Positions 1 to 11,291 of a stretch of DNA of 64,000 nucleotides are shown piece by piece. Under the pieces are notes generated by a model, which ran no database searches, was not told the origin of the DNA, and was given only the letters and a program-made list of their open reading frames with translations. This DNA comes from Dipylidium caninum (Eukaryota > Platyhelminthes > Cestoda > Cyclophyllidea > Dipylidiidae). The DNA lies in the NCBI GenBank assembly GCA_017562135.1, contig QEYB01000150.1, positions 186,001 through 250,000 on the forward strand, given 5' to 3'. The translations under genes and the position numbers were made by a program. The number at the start of each line of letters is the position of its first letter. Positions within the stretch are counted from its first letter, which is position 1.

Positions 1-2529
1 TGTCGAACATTAGACGTACGATTTCCAACTGTAAATAATATTAAAAAATCCAACAATCACTCAGAACTCCCTTAGACAGTTGGATGGCGTAAGTTGACTC
101 ATGAGTCAGATGATTACGGAGTGGGTTTAAAGAAACATGATTCGCCCTTTGGAAATGGCAGTGAGGAAGAGGCTATCTGCCCACAATAAATACACCACAA
201 TGGATTCTGTTCTGTCGAGTCGAAGCCTGTCTTCTTTCTGGTACCCGTCATCGTAGCAGGCAGGAATTTTGTGCGGGTTAATTATTTGAGTGGATGATTG
301 GTTTGGTTTGGTGAGGTGTAAGTAGTAAGGACACATGACTGAGGTGACTAAAAATTATAATAATATGCACACTAAGCCCGAGGTCAAAATTCCATGACCT
401 TAAAGCGGTTACTGTAGTCGATCTACGGAGTCGAAATTAGTCAGTCGCTAGCGATAAATAGGTTTGAAGAGGTATTTGCGTTTCCGTAGCTCTTCAGAGT
501 TGACATTGAGGTTTTGGCCCGGAAATAGATAATCGAAAAGAATTATATTTTCCAGAATGCGAGGCCACCGCGCGTGGACCTCACGGTGTGATACGGGAAG
601 GAGACGGTGAGGGTGGACAGGGCCAGGCGTTGCAGCCAATCACAAACAGATTTATACTTCCCTACTTGTATGCCACAACAAACGGGTGGGCTAGGCACGG
701 AGAGCGACGCCGAAAGGGCACATTTTTGTGCTTCCGACTTCTCTTAGGACTGTAAACTAGATCATGCAATCCTTTTTTGCCTTCCACATTCCTGATTCCA
801 ATTTCTTACCGTAATGAGTTTTCAAATTCTCATGTTAGCTCCATTTTGAATAAACACATTCTGCAAGGAACTGTTAGAAACTGGTGCTACTTAACTTTTT
901 GGCTAGTCGAATCTGGTTTATGAGCCAGTGAAGAACATTAAAGTCTTTCGCATTCGCCGCAGTAGAATAATACTTGTTCAACTTAGAGAAGGTTGATGGC
1001 GACTACTGGCCCAAGCAAGTCTCAAGTATTTACATGTGTGCATTTAAGAAATCAAAATTGATGTTCGACTCATTAGCCGAAACTCAAATCACATTTTTCA
1101 GTGTTTTTATCTTTCTAAATCTGACTATTCGTTTCAGTTATTTAATCGGTGCTGTGCGTAGGTTGCATGTTTAATGTCAAAATGTATGGATATGAAGAGA
1201 CTTAACCGTCAAGCGAAGCTGACAATAAGGAGAGGGCGGGGGTAGGGTAGACAGGGTCAGTGCTTGAAGTTGAGGTTTTTGGTTATCGATGCCCTGTGAA
1301 TATCCAAACCCATGTCTAAAGCGCTTAGCAATGGCGGTATTGGGGCTTGTTGACTGAACGTTAAACACACGCATTAAGCAGAAGTTGGCTCTCGCTGTCA
1401 CTTGTTAAAGTTTGAGTGCGAAATCGACATTCGCCTTCTTTGTTTGGCAGAAATAGAGCGGCAGGTGGTGAGGTCGACAAATTGACAAGCCGGGGGAGAG
1501 ACAAAAGGTGGGAAACAGAATGCAAGTCGGGGTTTGCATGTTTGTGCCGGTGTGTGAATACTATTCAATCGGCCTCGTCTGGAAGTCGGGCAGCAGTAGA
1601 TTCTCTCACGCCACACCGTCGCGTGGTGATGGCACTCACCGCCTTCGGATGACGATGCTAATGTTGGCGCATAACGAGTTGGTCAGTTTTTTATGAGTGT
1701 GGGAGAAAGCCGACACCATCAGTCATCCGGTCCGGCTGGCTCTTTACACTTGCTTTTTTGAACCTAATCTCCCGATTACTGATTAAATAAAAGTCGGGAA
1801 TGTGTGCAAATCATGCCGCTAAACCCTTGTTCCGTATGCCCACTTGCTATCTGCGGACTTGGCCCGAAGGAGATGCTGACCATCTCAGGCATATCGAACA
1901 CACTAACCGTTAATTACCATTAACTGAATACCAATTCCTTCAACCACATCAACTTACTCATATACCGCAATAGCGGGCTCGCTCTCACTTTTGTTGTCAC
2001 TACGCGCCAACTGTGATCCTCACACTACGGGATGACTGTTCGAAAGCCCACCTTAAGGCAGAGTTTGTCTGAGCTAGTCAAAATGGCCTTCCGTTTTTTT
2101 CTTATTACCTTAAAAAGCGATTCGACCACTTCCTTGACAATGGGAACCCTAATTTGGTTATCTGAGGAAATTCTGTCAAGAACCGATTTATCAATCTGAA
2201 AAATTCTCGAGCTCTTTTGTTTTTCGTCAACTTTCTTCTAATGAAAATCTCACCCCAAAGTCCCCATCTTGTATTTGCATATGCATAATTATTTAGTTTT
2301 CTTCCGGGGCTATTAGTACATTCTTAATTGTATTATCCTGACAGCTAGAATTTAACGCTTCAGCCAACTGCAAATGTCCCTTGAACATGCAATACTATGA
2401 TTGGTTACTGGCTTCCGAGCGTTTATTCGTGAACGGAAGAATCGAAAATGAGCGATCTTTTTTGACTGTCTGACTACTCCATGGAGGTTTAATCTTGGCA
2501 TAGCCCAACGACGTAATTTTGCATTTTAG
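1..2529. other. Non-coding stretch, no gene recognised
   Basis: About 2.5 kb without a recognisable coding exon. Short open frames occur on both strands, but none resembles a known family or carries convincing paired splice sites. The Goliath-type RING gene that ends to the right should have upstream exons (protease-associated domain, membrane helix, first zinc ligands). I searched for an exon ending in the expected phase just before the HYFHK residues and did not find one, so those exons probably lie left of the window. Confidence 0.5.
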
Positions 2530-3028
2530 GCATTACTTTCATAAGCTTTGTATCGACCCTTGGCTGCTGGAACAGCGCAACTGTCCAATGTGCAAATTGG
2601 ACATACTGCAAGCTTACGATTTCCGTCCGGATATGGATCGCTCTTGTCCAGCTTCGACCGGTGGTGATCTCAACATTTCTCCTGCCATTACCAGTGCCTC
2701 TGCGGGCCCAAGCTCTAATCCGATGATTGTGGGAACGGGACTCGAAAATGAAAGAGAGGAGGTTGTGGTCACCTTGATGAACTCTATCCATGATGAGATG
2801 GGTGCAGAAGCCGTGGCCACTGCTTCTGTCTCAACCTCGGTGGGTTGTGGGCACGACTTTGTTTATCTGCGGTTGACAGTGGGTACTTGCGGCACGGAGT
2901 TGTTTTTGTTTACTAAATTGCCTCCATGTCAAAGGTACGGCATTCGACAGTTCTTTGTAATTATTAGAGAAAACATGCAGCAAAGGAGATTTAAAGTTTT
3001 GTTTGAGCGAAAAGAATTTATTACTTAA
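2530..3028 (+). CDS. Goliath/RNF130-RNF150-type RING-H2 E3 ubiquitin ligase, 3' exon (partial)
   Basis: This exon encodes the second half of a RING-H2 finger. A TTTTAG acceptor precedes base 2530, and the frame reads [22 protein letters not shown]. That gives the His ligand pair, the next Cys, the hallmark DPWL and the final CPMC pair, followed by KLDIL as in Goliath-family membrane E3 ligases (RNF130, RNF150, RNF13). Known members are single-pass endosomal or Golgi proteins that pass ubiquitin from an E2 to membrane substrates. After the RING comes an acidic, Ser/Ala-rich tail. A GTGGGT donor follows base 2839 in phase 0, so coding may stop there and continue in an unseen exon, or read on to the TAA at 3026-3028. 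The first zinc ligands and the membrane segment are not in the window. Family is confident; paralogue and 3' end are not. Confidence 0.75.
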
Positions 3029-5398
3029 CGCTAGATTGGAATTCTGCAGTTCATTTGTTGAAGGAGCAAAACGCAAGTAACGCCTAAGTGACATGTTGGC
3101 TCATCATTACTTCCTGTCATGTTTCCTCATATCGAAAAGAGTGAGTCCTGACCAACTAGCGGGTATCTTACATAATGCGGACGTACACAATAATATCGCA
3201 ACATTCCATCACCGTTTTGCAGGCCATTAGAGAAGGCCGTTGTAAACGGGACCTGTTGCTACGCCCCGCCTTTGTTTTGTTCCCTTATTCGCTGATTCAT
3301 CGCACTTTATTGCGCCAATGAAATGCCGACTCTCACACCTCTACTGCGAACTAGGTAGTAGATGTCCTGTTGTGCTTGAATTTTCCGTAGTACCATGACT
3401 TGCAACATCACCCGGACGGGCCGGCAGCGCTAAGCCGGGTCGAGTGGTTCAAAGGGCTGTGCCGGATTTCCGCAGCGACTACGCACTACCAACGCAGACC
3501 ACGTTCAAGGAATATGGAAGTCGTATCAGCCGAGGTAGAGACACGGCGGTCTCTACCTAGCCGCCACCTGCTCTTTTCGGAAGGTCTTGACGAGGCCCCC
3601 TCGCATAACCCAAACACGGCAGCGTCGTGACTTCGGCGGATCGCATTTTCCTTTAGTGTACTACACACCCCCTATCCTCTACTCGTCTTTTATCATGCGG
3701 ATCGCTTCCCCCGTCTTTCATACACGCATTTCGCGCACGTGACCCGTACTGTTTTATGCCACCACCCACGACCGCATTTAACTGCCTCTTTTCTCGTGTC
3801 TGTTTCCTTCTGCCACCACTGCTAATGATTGCATAGCCCCGACGCTGACACTTATTACCGCATTGTGCAAACTCGACATATAAATAAGCATTCACGCGCA
3901 CTCGACAAAGTCCAACTGCCTTCGAATACTTAAGAACAATACTAAAGAATGACGACAAAGGAGGCAATGTTGGCAATACATTGAGAGCGTACCGTGAAGG
4001 ATTAATCTTCAATAGACCAATATTGGTCTCTACGACCCAGTCGCGCACCGGGAGAGGTCGGTCGCCTCAAATTAGCGTGCGATTATAGCCCACTAAGGGT
4101 CGAGAATAGAAAGGAGAGAAATATCCAAAGAATCAATAGCAAAAAAACAAACAGAGAAGTCGAACTATGGAGGGGCAAATACTCGTAATAAACTTGCGGG
4201 GGACAGCGGAACCGGAATTGCAATTATCCGATCCGAGGGGGGGGGTCCACGAGTCACGAGATTACGGAAAATGAACTAAGAGATGGCCAAGCCGGAACGT
4301 CGCCAGTTGTAATAAGAATAACCTACAAAAGATAAAGGGTTTGAGGCATTTCAAGGTTCAAAATGCAGTTGCCTTTCCCTACCCGAGCTCGTTTTGATGA
4401 TTCTTGACAGCTTGTGCGAAAGAAGTTGTTTAGCAAAGTTTCAGTCGGATCGTTGTCCACGCAGCATTGTACGTCCGTAAAGATGAGGGTGCAGATGGCT
4501 CTTTGAAAATTGGGGTAACTTTCTAACAGGTTCCGCAGTGTGCCTAAAAATATATTGGGAACCACTAATATAAAAAATCGTGCTATAGTGTGACATTTTT
4601 CTGTCAGATTTAGCTACCTACCGGGGGTCGAAAGCACGATGTCGTGTTGTGAAATTTCACGAGTCTTGTCATCCATAGTGAAGCTATCCTATCTTCAGAA
4701 GGTTTACCAAACGCAGCTCACTACTTGTCCTAAGAGTTATGGTTACGAAGGTAAACATATGAACTTACGAGTGCTCCATGAGTTGCCGGATCTCCTTTAT
4801 CCGGAATGGAATAACCGATTTACGGGGGCATATCCAGACGGCACAAAAGTGACCAGAGTACGGTGTGTTTTCGGAACGGCTTTCTTGTACCAAGCCCAAT
4901 GCAATAGCCACAACAAGAGGTGTAATCGAAGGGATATCATTGCATGGCACTCGCAATACGACATCGGTACTTGATTGAGCCACAGTTGTCAAATACGAGC
5001 GCTGTAAAATTTCGAACTAATGAGGCTTGTTAAGAATGGTTCGTTTAACACGGCGAATGAAAAAACTCACTTGCGGTTTAGTAAGTGATGAAAAGGTTCC
5101 CAGAAGAAAGGGTAGACGATGACTAAAACTACGCTGCATCATGCGATCTTCATTGAGAAACTGTGTGCAGACCCTGGCACAGCCTGCTATGGCAGAATTG
5201 AAGGTATGGGAACGGCCCATTTCGTGGTGTGGCATCTCCGAGATGCTTACATGCACCTTACAAACATCACACAGTATCGAGTCGAGCGATATCTAGGATA
5301 TTGAAGCAGGGACGTGGGAGAAATAATCTAATTAACAGACAAAAAACAGGAATATATAGAGGCAAAGGAATTTAACAGGAAGCTAAGACAAACGATTT
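3029..5398. other. Intergenic region with a GC-rich island
   Basis: The region lies between the convergent RING gene (+) and zinc-finger gene (-). Around 3400-3640 there is a GC-rich block, unlike the AT-rich surroundings, with a short palindromic run of GGTAGAGAC and GTCTCTACC near 3533-3562. It may be an old repeat, but I recognise no protein in it. A 111-codon plus-strand frame at 4639-4974 and smaller frames match nothing I know. A run of nine G lies near 4237-4246. I see no RNA gene. Confidence 0.4.
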
Positions 5399-6333
5399 TT
5401 AAATTACGCTATTTTTGGATGGTCTGCAAGCCGAAGATTCGAATGTCGGCTTATTATCCACTGGGTGAGGAAGGAGAGAATTCTCAACCTATAGTGGCAT
5501 TGGAACAATGATACATAAGTAGTCACCTTTAAGGCGCGTTGACTAGCGTTTCGGAGATGCTTTCTACCGCCAAAATGAGAGGTCAGTTGAGTTAAAGAAT
5601 TGAGGGGGAGATTGCAAATATCGCAAAACAATCCAGAACAGGCAGTACTTGCGATAGAGACAGGGTTTCCAGAATCACAGTCCAACGGATTTTTTGAAGA
5701 TTTCGTAAAAGTAGCACCTTTGTAAGGGTCGTCATTGCATTCAACAAGTTGGATATCTTGGATATCAAGCGACTCGGTTTGTAAAATCTCAGACCCCGAA
5801 AAAAACAACCCATCACCCTACAATACAAGGTAATATGTTGACAAAGTACCTGGTCTTTAAAATGCGTGTAATTGTTCCTTCTATAGATATGGCGTCTGCC
5901 CTTGACATGGTTATCGAAATTGATCTGCGAATACAGAGATAGGTTGCAAACCCGACAATAAAATTCCGATTTATCTCTAACTACAGAGCTTGGTTGAGAT
6001 GAAGATATAGAATTAAGGGAGCAAATCTGGAGTACAGAAAACGTCAGGATGAGGGGAGCCTTCACAAAGGTGAGATAGCATTGCGGTGGAGGGGAACTGC
6101 CCCAAACATTCCGAGCACTTCATCAGTACAGGCGAGTGAGACTTTGGTGATATCTGCCATGGATCATAGCAATAAGTTTTAACAGAATTTGTAGTCGATG
6201 TCGAATGGCCACATTTTTTAATATGGGACTTGCCGCTTTGGTGAGAGCGCAGTTGGTCTGGAGAATTGCAACTTACGTTGCAAACATTACACGAAAAACC
6301 ACTCGCCCCACTCATATCTGAATCTAAAAGCAT
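5399..6333 (-). CDS. U1-type (matrin-like) C2H2 zinc-finger protein, ZMAT3/ZNF346/ZNF385-like
   Basis: A four-exon gene that I assemble as 6066-6333, 5850-5980, 5527-5817 and 5399-5488, giving 259 residues. Three fingers have the C-x2-C-x12-H-x5-H spacing of U1/dsRNA-binding fingers: CNVCNVSC...HQSGKSH, CRVCNLSL...HVKGRRH and CDICNLPL...HFGGRKH. A possible degenerate fourth (KCSECLGQFP...) sits between fingers 1 and 2. Proteins with several such fingers (ZMAT3, ZNF346, ZNF385) are nuclear RNA-binding factors in animals; a dsRNA role here is inferred from finger type. The introns are 32 nt (5818-5849) and 38 nt (5489-5526), both GT-AG and phase-consistent. The first intron (5981-6065) is the weakest join: phase fits, but other acceptors exist. 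The start is the first in-frame ATG at 6331-6333. The exact orthologue cannot be named. Confidence 0.75.
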
Positions 6334-6677
6334 AGAAGAGGAGTTCCGAAATCAGGAGCAGCCACCAAAATAGCGCCTTCGCGGAATCTAACATGAAATC
6401 TAAAAGACCGCGTCTCATCCAGCGGTTACAAAAAACCCCCCCCCAAAACACCAAATGTATAATAATATAATGCGTTTATATATGCCCTAAGCCGACAACA
6501 GGCAATAAAACATTTTTTGAACTAATAGCACCCACGCTTGAAATGAACCCCGTGATCTTTACGCGAAACCCCTCCCGAGGTAACAGCCCACCCACCCACG
6601 CGACCCCCCCCCCGCCAAAGGACATCGACAAGTTCCACAGGACCCTGGCTATATTTAAAATCGTACACCGCATCCAC
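6334..6677. other. Spacer between zinc-finger gene and MRE11 3' end
   Basis: This 344-nt gap lies between two minus-strand genes. It holds homopolymer C tracts near 6436-6445 and 6604-6612. It should contain the MRE11 3' untranslated region and the zinc-finger gene promoter. I see no coding exon in it. Confidence 0.4.
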
Positions 6678-9600
6678 TTATTTTCGTCTGCCACGCTTTG
6701 GGCCGAAGTCACTGTTATCATTCGATTCTTCATCTATGCATACAAATTCCGTACTCGAAGTGATAGGGGCAACTCCCGACCTCCCTCGCTTAAGTGTGGT
6801 ATTCCTCCGGCAAGCACGACTTCCCCGTCCGCGTGCCCCGCGAGCGCGACTACGAACGTCCGTCACAACGCTCCGAAGATTCGGGCAAGCGGAGGAACGC
6901 GTCGTGTTGCAAGCTGCGAGAGGGACATCGTCACCACACGGTGCCTCCTCTTCATCTTCTAGCGAGAAAACATCAAATGACGTCGCTTGCTCTAAATCTC
7001 CGCCAGCCCGAGCAGTTATCTGCGTCAAAATATTCGGAGGCTATAAGAATTAAAACTAAATAAAAAATACCGCACTATATGCCATTTAACTTTGTATCTC
7101 GAATGTCTACTAAATGTTGATGTGCAAGTGAAAATATTTTCTAGAAGTAATGTAAGTCAGCAATCAATGGCTTTACTGAAGGATTGAAATATTAAAAGCC
7201 TAGTATTTCATTCAACATCAAAGAACAGAAAGACATGGGATAAAATACCGTGGTCTACCGAGAAGGAAAGCCAAGAATTCATTAAGCCTCCAGGATTAAA
7301 GCTTGTGAAGAAAATTGGGGCATAAGTCGCAAGTCGCCTGATATAAATTAAACAGACCAAAATATGTCGAAAAAAATAAAAACGTAAGTTATGGTAGGTT
7401 TTAGTGAAAACATTTCTACTAAAGTTACTAATGGTAGTACCTTGACGGCTACGGGGCCGACACAGCTGGGCGAATTACCGTCGAGATTTGACTGTATCTG
7501 AGAGTCTAGGAAAACAAAACTGGGATTAAGAGATGTCTTCAAAATATTCCTAGGAAGTAATCGGTACACTGAAGGCGATTCCCATTTCAAATCCCGATTC
7601 AAATGTAACGTTACTGGTATTGACTGGTACATCAGAATATTAAGTTTTCGCAGACCTGTATCAATGCAAAAAAATATAATACCTCATTGCTATGAAAACA
7701 GTTGCAAAGAGCTAATCATTTGTCCCCGTGGAACACGAAAGCACACGAGCATTAATATGAATAAGTGCTGTAGTAGCCCGACCCTTTGAAAAATAATTCA
7801 CGTACATAAGCGAGTTAGCTAATACTATTTAGAGGGTTAAATTGTAAAAATCAAAGGAAATGAGGGAATATCGGAAGCTCAAGTCGAAACAAGATAAAAA
7901 GTTCATTTACAAAGAACTCATTAGTATCCAATTTTGGAAACCAGATTAACTTATGCGTACATATGTGTGTATTTAAAATTCAACCGCTCACTTATGTCAT
8001 TATCGTAGGCAACGGGATCAGAAAGTTTCCTCCTTCGACTGATTGCGAATTGCAAAATTGTTTCGAGGATTAGTCCTTCATCGATCCGGAATTCCTTCAA
8101 GTGATTTTGAGTTTGACCAACCACTTTTAGGACAGTTGTGCCAATAGCCTCGTGATCTAGCCCAGAAATGAATTGGCGCAATGCAGCAGCCATCTCCTCC
8201 TCGGGTTAGAATTTGCAGTTGGAGGGTTGAATTCGAGAAAAGAAAACGGCTGATAAACTGCTCAACGTCGTTTATTGCCAGGCCAGCATGCAACCCAGAG
8301 GAGCCTGATTCTGGAGTAAAATTTGAGGAGTTACGGACGGTGCTGACGACTTCGCGACGCTCGGCGGAATCTCGCTTGTTGGTAAAAATGATTAAATCCT
8401 AAAATCACATTGAATGCCATTCAGAAACCCAGGTATAATTAATAATCGATAGCCCATAAACGCTTCTTATTTAAACACACAAAATCAGAGATATCAGTTG
8501 ATAAGTAAACGGCTACAAGATGTCACCTATTAATCAAGGGACTCATGACCATATTTTTGGTAACCCTAGGGCTCTCGATCGGAGTTTAGTCTGGGTACCA
8601 TAAAATCAGCTAAACTCTCGTCTTTGCATAAAAATTTAAACAAATTATGGAAAAATTGTGCCGTATTTCACAACAAAACCTAATTAAGAGAGTAATTAAA
8701 TGCAAAAAAAATATAGACATAATGCAGGAGTTGACAACCCAAGTGACTAACAATCACAAAAACAAATAAAAATAACAAAAGTACAAGTTTAAGGGTCTAG
8801 TATAATAATTAAGTAATTAATGAATTGTGATAAGCAAGAAGCACAAACCACATCGAGTTGATTAGCACCACAAAAACCAAACTACCTAAATGGCTACATA
8901 AGGGGGATTGCATAGTCAAATTAGCACAATATACAAGTAAAAGAAATTATCGGTGCTGACCTTGGGGTTGGCCACCTTTCCAATAAACTTTTGGCCAAAT
9001 CGAAGCCCACTGAACCTCTCATAGCCACCGCTCGTATCAACGCGCAATCTTACTAAAGGTTCTGGTGGCGGTACGAAGCGCATCGACTCGGCTACTGCCA
9101 TACCCTCCTCCACTTTCCCTATATGCGCACTGCGCTGTTGAAGAGTTTCCGTAATTTCCCTGACAGCCCGATCAATTGCTTCTTGAATTCGTGTAGCACA
9201 AAACTGCTCGACCTTCAATCCTGTCTCATAAGAAGTGGGATCTAGTCCGGACAACTCGTCTTGCAGCACAATATCCTCAAATATAAAACTACGTACCGAA
9301 CACAAGGGCAATTTGTGGAGCTGAAATTCAAAAATTTCAACTACCAAAAAATACAGTAGAAAATGGAGATAAATGGGCAAAGGAACTACTTTGAAATCCA
9401 TGCCGCGAATCTCTAACAGACCGGCACACTTTCCAACCGCTTCACCTTCACTCAAAGAAGTTGCCACTGAACTACCCGGTTGGATAACGTAAAACTTCTG
9501 TGACTCATTCCATTCTGGATCAATTCGACAGTCATGCTCGTGACCCCAAACGACGATGTCGAGAAAAGAAGGTAGAAAGATTTCTGGAAGATATCCAGTG

Positions 9601-10298
9601 GATCCGTGCCGAGAACGATTCTGATGAACCACAAGGAGGGAAAACCAATCCTCTTTGTCGGTCTTGGGAAGGAGGAATTTGATTTTACCGTCTCGAAAGA
9701 GGCGATGTAAGCGTTCCTCTCGAACTGCACCGATTCCATAGAGAGCAAACTTAGTAGAGCCCTTACGGATTAGAATTGGACTGACCTCCAGTGCCTCAAC
9801 GGAAGTAGATTTTCCAAAGAGGTTAACCAGACCGCAAGTATGGAGGAGGTCAGTAGGGCAAACATTATCAGCTCCACTTGGATCATCGTGGTTGCCGTGG
9901 ATGGCAAAGACGGGAATGCCGATGTTTAGATTTGGGTCTAAGTAATTGACTTCGGGGTAGGCTGTATTGGCAAAGGTCTCCTTTGGGTCGCTTAACAACT
10001 CAAAATTGACGGGACGCTCACCAAGGCAGTAGGTCCGAACGAGTCTTGAAACTTCATTTAAGCACCTGATTGAGGGTCGACTGTCGTGAAAAAGATCTCC
10101 ACCTTGGAGAATGAAATCAACCTTATGTTGTTTTGCAAGAAAAAAGATCTCTTCTAATGTTTTAAACGTGTCATTGCCTCGAAGTCCGTCCTTTTCTAGA
10201 AAGCCTACATGGTTGTCTGTGGTTAACAGTATGCGTAATGCACTATCTGAATCCTGTTCAATAAAAAAACACACAGTTAAAGAATAGTACTATACCAT
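6678..10298 (-). CDS. MRE11 double-strand-break repair nuclease
   Basis: MRE11 is the nuclease and scaffold of the MRE11-RAD50-NBS1 complex that senses and trims DNA breaks in the nucleus. Exons on the minus strand are 10296-10298 (the ATG only), 9390-10253, 8961-9320, 7992-8398, 7441-7505 and 6678-7040, giving about 686 residues (human 708). Phosphoesterase motifs are all present in order: TTDNHVGF, GGDLFH, GNHDDPSGAD, HQNRSRHG and WGHEHDC. The capping-domain sequence VRLRVDTSGG follows. The C-terminal exon has an Arg/Gly patch (RARGARGRGSR) like the methylated GAR motif of animal MRE11, and ends in a basic GPKRGRRK. A 69-nt intron at 9321-9389 is in frame and could be mistaken for coding. 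In the 7992-8398 exon the frame breaks once at a CCC run (8203-8205): conserved helix residues continue only if one base is skipped, and the exon is one base too long for its splice phases. This is likely an assembly error. Confidence 0.95.
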
Positions 10299-10329
10299 TA
10301 GAAAGCATTAATCATTGAAATTCAAATAA
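10299..10329. promoter_or_regulatory. 31-bp gap between divergent start codons
   Basis: Only 31 AT-rich bases separate the MRE11 start codon (minus strand) from the ATG of the small plus-strand ORF. If both are expressed, their 5' untranslated regions must overlap or their promoters must lie inside each other's transcribed DNA. I see no clear TATA or other box. Confidence 0.3.
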
Positions 10330-10581
10330 ATGATGCAGCGCACTGAAACGTTGCCACAATCCCCTAAAATAGTAATGGACATTAAAATTATTCATGATGC
10401 AGAGTGTAAGCTCGCGAAATCTAGCAAACATCACGTCCCCGGAGTAACAAAAACAGTGTTAAAACGCAAAACAACACAATTCGCAGGACGCACAACTACG
10501 CAGCGCCAAACTATAAACGAATTCTACTCCCAGTCGAAGACAGGCACTAAAACATATTCAAGGTTGTACAATTTATTATGA
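10330..10581 (+). CDS. Small ORF with PCNA-interacting (PIP-box-like) motif, possible PAF15/PCLAF-type protein
   Basis: An 83-codon ORF, basic and Lys/Thr/Gln-rich, with little predicted structure. Near the C-terminus it reads QRQTINEFYSQSK. The I-x-x-F-Y core matches the last part of the PIP box (Q-x-x-[ILM]-x-x-[FY]-[FY]) by which p21, PAF15 and others bind the PCNA clamp. The first position is Arg rather than Gln, with Gln one place on. Upstream, KRKTTQFAGR recalls the KYAGG segment before the PIP box of PAF15/PCLAF, a small disordered replication protein. This is a resemblance noticed by eye, not a demonstrated homology. The ORF may continue by splicing (an AG/GTTGTA donor-like site near 10562). 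It could also be 5' leader sequence with no protein product. Confidence 0.4.
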   Translation: MMQRTETLPQSPKIVMDIKIIHDAECKLAKSSKHHVPGVTKTVLKRKTTQFAGRTTTQRQTINEFYSQSKTGTKTYSRLYNLL

Positions 10582-11291
10582 AATTTGCATAAACAAATTA
10601 AAAAAATATTCACGTATCAGCATATTCAGCTAACGTAACGAAGGAATCCTAAAACGGGCACGGATCGTTGCATTGTATTGGCCCGTTTGGAATTCAAACA
10701 ATCCCTCAGTTATACTCCTAGTTTTCTATAATAATTGTTGTGCCATGCTTTGTTATTGTATTCGATAAAAGCAACCGAACGCATCATGACGTGGAGTCAC
10801 TAGCCAATACAGCACACCGCATTGCAAGTCGCACAGGTAACACCAAAGGTTCAGCAGCCCACGAAAAGTTCAGCTTATCGGTTGCAACGCCAAACTACCG
10901 TCGCCCCGCGCCATTACCGCTTCCACTGATGACGTTCAATTAAGTTGGCAAAATACCTCAGGCATGCTTACAGGGTGATACCTCACTGGTCTGTTCGCCG
11001 TGGCCGGACGCGAAACCTAAACAGCCTTAGAGAGTGAGCTATCAACCTGAACGTAATAGAAACCACCGCTATACAGCGACATATGTAAGAAATGTTTAGC
11101 GAAGTCCTCATCCTGATCTAGCATATTGAGATAGGCATGAAAGGCTTAAACAAATATAGTCGTAGTCGGATCGAGACAAATATAGGGACACAGAAAACCA
11201 TCGAGAGATAGGCAGGTTGAAACAGATATGCAAAAATTAACGAAAGCAAGATGACAGGGAAGTGCAAAGTGATTAAGAACTGTACAGCTCA
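10582..11291. other. Intergenic, no gene seen
   Basis: The stretch between the small ORF and the 3' end of the ZFYVE1 gene. A 67-codon plus-strand frame at 10740-10943 shows no family resemblance. The right part should be the ZFYVE1 3' untranslated region. Confidence 0.4.

Noticed and set aside
4639..4974. 111-codon plus-strand ORF
   Set aside because: No family resemblance and no splice context; kept only as a note in the intergenic entry.
9321..9389. In-frame residues between MRE11 MDFK and LHKLPL
   Set aside because: A 69-nt GT-AG intron; the residues are hydrophobic filler absent from the family.
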